NCBI GenBank assembly: GCA_051867815.1
Contig: JBJDZD010000107.1
Location: forward strand, 1-34,888
Length of the DNA: 34,888 bases
Direction: 5' to 3'
Source: CAG-390 sp051867815
GTDB lineage: Bacteria; Bacillota; Clostridia; Oscillospirales; CAG-272
Within the stretch, counting starts at the first letter, position 1; every line of letters begins with the position of its first letter. Below, piece after piece: positions 16,305 to 24,100 of the stretch. Below the pieces are notes generated by a model, which did not search any database, was not told where the DNA came from, and saw only the letters and a list, made by a program, of their open reading frames with translations. The position numbers and the translations under genes are program-made.

Positions 16305-17506
16305 AACTGAGTCCTTCCCATGCTGCAATACAACGCAATGTATTCCTTCATTCTCTCGTTTTTATCAAAAGCCTTGGCGCGACGCAGGCAATCTTTCTGC
16401 GTATATGGATGCTTTGTACAGACGCGGATGATCTCTTGCTCCATAGAATCCACATCATTAATGTCCACCACACTGCCGCAGGTTTTGTCAATACACTCTG
16501 GACTACCGCCTGTGCGGAAGGTCACTACCGGCGTGCCGCAGGCAAGGGCTTCAATATTTACTAAACCGAGTACTTCTTCACGCGTTGGATTAATAAAAAC
16601 ATCAGTAGCAGAGTAAATGCTTGCTAATTCTTCTTGATTATTTGTTCTATGTATAGAAATAATATTTTCCGGCAACTGCTTGTCGGTTGCTTCATCGGTG
16701 CCAACAAGCACGATTTGGTAATCGGACGGCAAGCGCTCAGCGAGCGCGATCACGACATCCAATCCCTTCTCGTAACTCCAGCCAAACGAAACCGCCAAAA
16801 CGATTTTCTTATTCTCCAAGCTGTACCGCGCACGAAAATCCGATGCCGTGGGCGAAAAAACGGACAGATCAATGCCGTTGTGGATCACCTTGATGGGATA
16901 TTGCCCAAGGAAGGACTGCCGGGCTAAGTCAGCCAGCCACGCCGACGGGGTAACAACGGTCATTTGCGGCACCCCGGAAAACCATCTTTTTTTGTACTTC
17001 CAAATTGTGCGCGATAGGTCAATGGGGGCAGAGGAATATTTGTGCCGCTGGCGGCAATGCCCGCAACCGCTCTTCCACTTGTCGCACCCTGCAAAAGAGA
17101 AGTGGGGGCAGATTGCCGTAAACGCCCAGCAATCGTGCAGGGTGAACACCACGGGGATCTGTTCTTCCTTGATATACTTCATCAAAACGCCAATGTGCAC
17201 ATAACTGCCGTGCAGGTTATGCAAGTGGATAAGATCAGGTCCGTATTTTTTTATTTTTCGAATAAACTTTTTAGTTTTAAAATAGGAAAAACACCCTTTG
17301 AGCATGGTCATACGCGCCAAAAAGCCATGCAAGCGCCCATTCAGCCTCCCACTGATTTCCAACGTATCCTCAAAGGGACGCCTTCCGTTGTCCCGGTGTC
17401 CTACCAAGCACTCCATACCGTTCGCTATGCATAGATCGTGAATCTGCTTGGCTATCTTTCCTGTGCTTCCCACACCATAGACGGTGTTAATTTGCAGTAC
17501 TTTCAT
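16301..17506 (-). CDS. Glycosyltransferase, GT4 family, with five-cysteine insert
   Basis: A 401-residue GT-B enzyme. The N-terminus (VYGVGSTGKIAKQI) is the donor-side glycine loop, and EEVLGLVNIEA with GTPVV is the E-x7-E region. In the middle it has HNLHG, then LHDCWAF and five cysteines at 126, 133, 141, 148 and 151. The same spacing occurs in the GT4 at 19967-21091, so the two are relatives with a possible metal or disulfide site. GGAG lies about 6 bases before the start. It overlaps the polymerase gene by 20 bases. Confidence 0.86.
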   Translation of the reverse strand: MKVLQINTVYGVGSTGKIAKQIHDLCIANGMECLVGHRDNGRRPFEDTLEISGRLNGRLHGFLARMTMLKGCFSYFKTKKFIRKIKKYGPDLIHLHNLHGSYVHIGVLMKYIKEEQIPVVFTLHDCWAFTAICPHFSFAGCDKWKSGCGHCRQRHKYSSAPIDLSRTIWKYKKRWFSGVPQMTVVTPSAWLADLARQSFLGQYPIKVIHNGIDLSVFSPTASDFRARYSLENKKIVLAVSFGWSYEKGLDVVIALAERLPSDYQIVLVGTDEATDKQLPENIISIHRTNNQEELASIYSATDVFINPTREEVLGLVNIEALACGTPVVTFRTGGSPECIDKTCGSVVDINDVDSMEQEIIRVCTKHPYTQKDCLRRAKAFDKNERMKEYIALYCSMGRTQL

Positions 17507-18728
17507 TGATTACTCCGTTACTGTGTATCGCTCGAAAACATGACGCATTCATGGCATCCATAATGCCGTTAATCAGGGCGTAGCAGGCAAAAAGCCATTG
17601 CATACCGGGCAAAATGGGTTCGACATAGAAAACCAACCAAACCGCACAGTTGACACACAGAAACGCCAGTTTGGTTTCCTTTGTATAATCGGTACGTACC
17701 ATCAAGCGATACAATGCCTTCACACCCAACGCAATGATCCCCAAGAGCATTATAAGTCCGAGAAAGCCGTATTCGTCATAACCGTCCAACAGCAGGTCAT
17801 GGGCGTAGCCGTATTTACTTCTCATATGAACACCGCCGAAGGGGTATTTAAGCATATCCCGGAGATAGTGTAGCTTGGCAATCGTTCGGCCCGAATTGTC
17901 CGATAGCGATTCCGCAGTCTTGAAGCGCTTAAGCAGATTGGACTCAAGCACAGCGTCCCGAACACCGCCGACATTGGCAGTAAATATAATCACCACAATC
18001 AATATAATCACGGCAATACCCGTGAACAATCGGATGCGTTGGGTTAAATTGTGGGTAGCTTTGGACGAATATCCAAGAGCCAACACGAAAAGAATACCTA
18101 AAATGGCGAACATAGCACGTCCGGCCAAAATGAAATTGTAGGTCAGCGCGCCCACAATACAAGCAATTCCGATATAACGGTGAGTTCTCTTCTTAGGGAG
18201 GAACGCCATAGCTACTGAAAAGCCCAACATTAAGCAAGCAAGCGTAGCCTGACCGGTAGCTGCCATGGTAGTTCCTGACCAAATGTCTTTGGTGTTACGG
18301 GAAATATCCCCACCCACATTCAGAAGAAAATTCAAAATATAATGGGTGAAGGAGCCGGCGCAAATAGCGGCCAACGCGGCAAAACTTGTTTTCTCCGCGC
18401 GGTCCGTGTTGCACCGAACCGCTTTGTCCCCGGATCGCGATATTACCAAAGCAATGTTATTTCCCACAATGTACAAAAGTGCAGGAGCCAAGCAACGAAG
18501 CATTGACTTGATGCCCTCATCAAAATTGTAGACAGCCATTAATAGCGCCAACCCCAAATAGATAAAAGAGATAGCATTTACGATTATTCTCCTTTGAATC
18601 AGGCACAGAGCAAAAAAGGCGGCAAACGCAAAGTAAAAAAACTTGGCATAGAAATTCATAGATGCAAAAAACAGCAGACCGAAAATCAATACGCTTTTAA
18701 GCTTATTTTGTTCAATGCGTAGTGCCAT
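17487..18728 (-). CDS. Wzy-type O-antigen/capsule polymerase
   Basis: A 413-residue membrane protein with about 10-12 hydrophobic segments and one larger hydrophilic loop near residues 265-310 (LRDMLKYPFGGVHMRSKYG, followed by AHDLLLDGYDEYG). The H-D-x-x-L plus 'YGFLGLI' arrangement is the O-antigen ligase/polymerase (Wzy_C) hallmark. It would join flipped repeat units on the outer face of the membrane. The start at 18728 has AAGGAGG six bases upstream, an unusually strong ribosome site, and overlaps the end of the preceding GT4 gene. Confidence 0.85.
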   Translation of the reverse strand: MALRIEQNKLKSVLIFGLLFFASMNFYAKFFYFAFAAFFALCLIQRRIIVNAISFIYLGLALLMAVYNFDEGIKSMLRCLAPALLYIVGNNIALVISRSGDKAVRCNTDRAEKTSFAALAAICAGSFTHYILNFLLNVGGDISRNTKDIWSGTTMAATGQATLACLMLGFSVAMAFLPKKRTHRYIGIACIVGALTYNFILAGRAMFAILGILFVLALGYSSKATHNLTQRIRLFTGIAVIILIVVIIFTANVGGVRDAVLESNLLKRFKTAESLSDNSGRTIAKLHYLRDMLKYPFGGVHMRSKYGYAHDLLLDGYDEYGFLGLIMLLGIIALGVKALYRLMVRTDYTKETKLAFLCVNCAVWLVFYVEPILPGMQWLFACYALINGIMDAMNASCFRAIHSNGVINESTAN

Positions 18729-19926
18729 GATGTACCTCCTTCAAAAAATCTAATATCCGTGACGCTTGTCGACGAGCGTTCTTCTCTTCCACAATGAATT
18801 GACGCGCAGCCGAACCGAAAGCTGCTCGCTCTTCCGGCGATTGTGCCAGAATGCGCGTCATTTCTGCTCGCAATGTTTCCACTCGGTTGTCGTCAACCAT
18901 GAACACATACGTCTCATACTCATCCGGAATGCCCTTGAGCCTTGTGGTCAGAAGCGGCGTGCCGGACAGCATATATTCAATGGTCTTGGACGGAAAACTG
19001 TATTGGGTAAAAGCTTCATCCGGGTCCCGAGGATTAACCAACAAAGTCGCTTTACGTTCGTATTGCAGGATCTTATCTCGCGGCAAACTACCATAATAAA
19101 TGATCCGAGGATCACGGGCAGCATGTTCTTCTATCAGCGGAACCGCCGTGCCCGTGCCAAACAACCACATTTGCAAGTCCGGATCATCGATCTGTTCAAA
19201 CGCCTCCACCAGATTCATAATGCCGTATTTCTCAAATAGCATTCCTGCGTACATAACGGCTCGTGGGTATGCTTTGATCGCGGATGCCGTGATGTCGTCA
19301 ATATGGGCGATGCCCTCCATCACAATGTACGGCTTATCGGGGGCTACAACATCGTGCATGGCATCGGTTAAATAAACATACCCCGTGTACTCACCCTGCC
19401 GCTTGAGCGCAGACTTGAGGTACATCTGCTTGAGCTTGGTGATGGGGGATTTGGCGTTTTCGTTTATATACATATCCTGTAACAAGTCGGGAATAATCGC
19501 CACTGTCTTGACTCCGTATTTTTGGGAGTATTTCAAAATATCCTTAGCCAAAAATGGAGGTATAGAATAGGTAAAGATCAATCCGTCGTTCTTGTGATCC
19601 TTGAGCCAGCGGTGCAAGATCCTTTTTGCGTCTTGCCGACGGGATATCTGCTTTAGCACGGGGATATTGACGGTGTGAAGCCAACGGCAGGTATAACCGC
19701 AAGCCAGCGTTTCGATATTCTTGCCGAAGCAAAAAAGCTTAGACTTGGGATATGTGGGGATCATGGGAAAGGAATGAATCTCCACCTCAGCCCCGTTTTG
19801 CTTAAAACCTTCCAGGAGAGCACTTTCAAAAACGACTGTCGCTACAGTCGGCTTTTGAGTGCATTCTTCTAATATTTTGTTATAGTGATTCAGGTCACAT
19901 ACCGTGCCGAAATACAAAATATTCAT
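18712..19926 (-). CDS. Glycosyltransferase, GT4-like
   Basis: A 404-residue GT-B glycosyltransferase. The N-terminal half starts MNILYFGTVCDLNHYN, and the C-terminal half has VMYAGMLFEKYGIMNLVEAFE and the donor segment FPSKTIEYMLSGTPLL. The first acidic residue of the usual E-x7-E is not obvious and the motif reads more like the WbuB/PssH-type 'P-x-K-x-x-E/Q-Y-x-x-x-G-x-P'. The ribosome site AAGGAGG is about 12 bases from the ATG, rather far. The 40-base gap after the upstream gene shows no terminator. Confidence 0.8.
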   Translation of the reverse strand: MNILYFGTVCDLNHYNKILEECTQKPTVATVVFESALLEGFKQNGAEVEIHSFPMIPTYPKSKLFCFGKNIETLACGYTCRWLHTVNIPVLKQISRRQDAKRILHRWLKDHKNDGLIFTYSIPPFLAKDILKYSQKYGVKTVAIIPDLLQDMYINENAKSPITKLKQMYLKSALKRQGEYTGYVYLTDAMHDVVAPDKPYIVMEGIAHIDDITASAIKAYPRAVMYAGMLFEKYGIMNLVEAFEQIDDPDLQMWLFGTGTAVPLIEEHAARDPRIIYYGSLPRDKILQYERKATLLVNPRDPDEAFTQYSFPSKTIEYMLSGTPLLTTRLKGIPDEYETYVFMVDDNRVETLRAEMTRILAQSPEERAAFGSAARQFIVEEKNARRQASRILDFLKEVHHGTTH

Positions 19927-19966
19927 AAATCCATCACACCTCCTTGCCGTTAAGATATTACTTCAA

Positions 19967-21091
19967 TTAACTGTTGTTCTCATAGTTTTTGGATAACAGT
20001 TTTAATACAGCATCCTTCAATTCTTCTAAGTTTTGTTCTACAACTATTCCGCCATATTCGTTAGCAATTTCTTCGCAAGCTGTGTCTTTATATACAATGA
20101 CTTGGGTACCGCATGCCAACGCTTCGATAGTTGTCATACCGAAGGTTTCTTCCTTACTGGTATTCACAAAAACATCAGCTGCTGTATATATTTCCGCAAG
20201 TTCTCCAGTAGAATTCGTCCTTTGAATACCGATTATTTGATTGGGTAATTGTTTAATCTGTTTTTTGCTCAAACCAACCAAGACAATTCTGCAACTATCA
20301 TCAAGCATTGCTGATAGTTTTATAAAATCATCAAGTCCTTTTCTTTTTCCCCAAACGCTCGCTACACCTAAAATGACATGTTTGTTTACCAAATTGTGCT
20401 TTTCCCTAAAGCAACCGGGAGTCGGCTTAAAAACATCTCTATCGATTTCATTATGTACAACTTTGATCGGATATTCCTTCAGAAAGCTCTTCTTCACTAA
20501 GTCAGCCAACCATTTGGAAGGAGTGATGATCGTCATATTATCAACACCTGTAAAAGCCTTCATTTTCATTTGATAATTAGTTGCGCTGTTATCTTTAAGA
20601 TAGCTCTTAGGATACTCAGTTTTTTGAGGACAATCGCCACATTGATGTTTCCATTTATTGCACCGTGCTACTGAAAAATGTGTACAGTGACCTGTAAAAG
20701 CCCAACAATCATGCAGTGTCCAATTAACCTGCATTTGCGGCCTGCTTTTGATCCAGTTAAATAATAAATCTATGTTAATATAATACCCGTGCAGGTTGTG
20801 AAGCCAAAGCACATCGGGATCATAGTTATTTGCCCATTTAATAAATTTCTTGGTTTCTTTTCTTGCATTAAATGCTTCATTGTCTAAAACGCGTGCCTTT
20901 AATGCGTTCTTCTTTACCTGTAATTCAGTTCCTATTCTATATGAAATCAAGTTGTATTTATCCGGAGCCGCCGCTCTACCGTACGATATTTTGCATATAT
21001 GCCCCTCTGACATATATTGCTCGGCCAAACCCACAACGATCCGACCTGTGCTACCAATACCGCACACAGAGTTAATAAATAAGATTTTCAT
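19967..21091 (-). CDS. Glycosyltransferase, GT4 family, five-cysteine paralogue
   Basis: 374 residues, the same architecture as the GT4 at 16301-17506: GIGSTGRIV at the N-terminus, HNLHG, LHDCWAF, cysteines at 129, 136, 144, 151 and 154, and EETFGMTTIEA as the E-x7-E motif. Identity is clear but far from complete, so the duplication is old. GAGAGGA precedes the ATG. It lies after the large secreted protein gene and a strong hairpin. By eye this gene is more AT-rich than the neighbouring GT4 at 16301, which may mean a different source. Confidence 0.86.
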   Translation of the reverse strand: MKILFINSVCGIGSTGRIVVGLAEQYMSEGHICKISYGRAAAPDKYNLISYRIGTELQVKKNALKARVLDNEAFNARKETKKFIKWANNYDPDVLWLHNLHGYYINIDLLFNWIKSRPQMQVNWTLHDCWAFTGHCTHFSVARCNKWKHQCGDCPQKTEYPKSYLKDNSATNYQMKMKAFTGVDNMTIITPSKWLADLVKKSFLKEYPIKVVHNEIDRDVFKPTPGCFREKHNLVNKHVILGVASVWGKRKGLDDFIKLSAMLDDSCRIVLVGLSKKQIKQLPNQIIGIQRTNSTGELAEIYTAADVFVNTSKEETFGMTTIEALACGTQVIVYKDTACEEIANEYGGIVVEQNLEELKDAVLKLLSKNYENNS

Positions 21092-21108
21092 ACAATCCTC
21101 TCATAAGG

Positions 21109-21143
21109 GGGTGTGACTACACCATAATTGTATAGTCACACCC
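21109..21143 (-). terminator. Intercistronic hairpin after the giant secreted protein
   Basis: GGGTGTGACTA (21109-21119) pairs perfectly, 11 bases, with TAGTCACACCC (21133-21143) around a 13-base loop. No T-run follows in either direction. It lies 20 bases after the stop of the giant gene and 17 bases before the next start, so it may stabilise the upstream message or damp transcription into the glycosyltransferases. Confidence 0.5.
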
Positions 21144-21163
21144 AAAAGCAAATTACTAAATAA

Positions 21164-24100
21164 TTATCTTACCGCGTAAGCTAAATTATTTGTTCTTGCA
21201 TAGTCTTCAGCATAACTGCCTTCTGCAACATTCAATACAACATTGCTACACTTTCTGAATGCCAAAGCATGAATGAATGTAACGCCCTGAGGTACGTATA
21301 TATTCTCAAGAGCGAAGCAATCGCTGAATGCATGAGAACCGATATAGGTAACAGAATCCGGAAGGACAATGCTTTCAACCTTCGGCACGTTCATGAACGA
21401 AAGTACGCCAACTCTTGTCAGAACGCTACCCTCTTCGAATGCGATCTCCGTCACATTCTGGAAGGAATATGCAAACGCATAGTTTCCGATAGAAGTGATG
21501 TCCTTACCGATGGTGATCTTCGTGATGCGATTAGCATATGCGCGCCAAGGCTGTTCGGTATGTGATGCATAGTTGAACATTGCACCGCTACCGCTGATGA
21601 CAAGCTCATTGTTTTCATAAATATTCCAGAAAACGTTTTCTCCGCAGGTTCCGCTTGCTATCGGAATATATACAAAGTCGCGTGTTGTGTAGTTCAGACC
21701 GTTGGTAATTGCGTAGTTTTCTGCATAAGTGCCTTCTGCAACATTCAATACAACATTGCTACACTTTCTGAATGCCAAAGCATGAATGAATGTAACGCCC
21801 TGAGGTACGTATATATTCTCAAGAGCGAAGCAATCGCTGAATGCATGAGAACCGATATAGGTAACAGAATCCGGAAGGACAATGCTTTCAACCTTCGGCA
21901 CGTTCATGAACGAAAGTACGCCAACTCTTGTCAGAACGCTACCCTCTTCGAATGCGATTTCGGTAACATTCTGATAGTAGTATGCAAATGCATTGTTACC
22001 TATGGCAGTAACATACTTGCCTATGGTAATTGTCTTAATGTTGTTTGCATACTTAAACCAAGGTGTATCTCTATAGCTACTGAAATCGGTCATGGAACCG
22101 TTGCCGATAATCTTAAGTTCTCCGTTGGAATAGAACTCCCAGATTATTGTGTCATTGCATACTCCTCTATCAACCAAAGTAACGATTCCTTCGCGAGTTA
22201 CATACTTAATGTTGTTATTCTTTGCATATTCCTCTGCAATAGAGCCTGCCACAACATTCAGTATCAAATCAGGATTAGCGTTATAGAAGATGTTCGCACC
22301 CAAATTGACAACAGAATCTGGAATAAATACCGTCTCCAACTTTATGGCATGACGGAACGCCGTATGTTTGATTGTATGTAACTTGCTACCAAATTCCACA
22401 TTTACATACTTAAGCTCTCCACACTCATAGAACGCATATTCTTCAATCACTTCAAGGCTTGCAGGAAGAGTAATTCCTCCAAGACGCCAGTTGTGACCAA
22501 ATGCCCCCCAACCAATGCTCTTCAAATTGGAACCTTCCTCAAAACTTACGCTCTTGAGGAACGGGTTGTGGTAGAATCCGAATCTGCCGATATGTGTGAT
22601 ACCATTGCCGATCACCAACGAAGTAAAGATCTGGGGATCGTTTTTGATAACCCATGCGGGATAGATGCCGTTGGCGGTATAATCCCTCATAGCGCCTTCG
22701 CCGCCGACCTTCAAGGTGCCGTCAGACAGGAGGACATAGTTCAGATTGGTACCGGAGAAGCCTGCGTCAACGACATTTGAATCGGTTGCGGAAATGAATG
22801 CGCCCTTCTCGTTGAAGGTACAGGTGTAGCCCCAGATTTCAACCTCGCCGCTGATGGCATAGCCGTCCTCGTCGAAAAAGTAAGTAGTGGGGTAAACATT
22901 GACTTCGCCTGTCATTTTCAGACCTGCGGTGAAGTACATATACTTGCCGACAGCTTCGTCGTAGTAGAAACCGTCGATCTTTGCCTTGCTGGGGCAAATG
23001 CCGTCATCGCCGAAGTCGTAGTAGTAGCCGTCGATCTCCTGCAGACCTGTCAACTTTACGCCGTCGACGTAGTAGGAATCGTCCATCCAGCCGTCAGCTA
23101 CGACAATGCCGTCAACATAGGTCTTGCCATCGGTATGTACGCCGTTGAACAGCTCTCCGCAGTCGGTGCACTGAAGAACGCCGTTAACAAAGTCATAGGT
23201 ATGTCCCGTCGCGGGAACGGTGGTACCCCAATCAACTACGGAGTTGCAAACCTCGCAGAAGGTGCGGCCGGTGTAGCCGTCCGCGGTGCAGGTTGCAGGC
23301 GCATCGGACATTGCGGTTTCGGTATGGATATGGCCGCCGTTCCAACTGTTGTAGTAAGCTTTGCCTTCTTCCGTAGCGGTCATATTGGCATAGTTGGCCC
23401 ACATTTCCGTCCAGATGAACACACCCTCGCCGGTGAAGACGTCGGTCGTGCCGTCAGTATAGGTAACAAGGCCCTGATCTACTTCCATATCAATGGCGAT
23501 CGGCCAGAATTCCTTGCCGGCATAGAACTGTGCCAAAGTCCATTCTTTATCGGACAAAGGATTTCTCTTATTGCTATTCTCCAGGAACCAAGCACGGACG
23601 GGGATGGACACCAACACGGCCTCGCCGGTCTGAGCGTCCTTTCCGGTGCGAGTAATGGTAACGGTAGCGATGTTTTCGTCCTTCTGCAACGAATAGGATG
23701 CTGTGAAGCCTGCAGCGACGATCATGTGATCGAGTTGCCAATCGCTCATGTTGTCCAGATCCAAAGTTACGACTACGGACTGAACGTTTGCAATATCGGC
23801 AGCAACAACGTCAATGAGCTGAATGGAGCCGAGCAGGATTCTGTCAGCGGTCAGGTCGTGTGCGACCACCTTGACGGGCTGTTGCTTATCGCTCTCAACG
23901 GTGAAGGTGCGAATGATGCTTGCACAGTTGCCCTGCTTGTCGCAAACGGACAGCTTGACAGTGTGCGTACCGGCCGTGAAGGTGACGCTGGTGTTAATGC
24001 TGATTTTACCGTTGGAATAGGTTGCGGGAACCTCATTGCCGTCCACATAAGCCTTTGCTGTGGAAGCGTCGATTCCGGTATAGTTGGTCTTGTTCGTATT

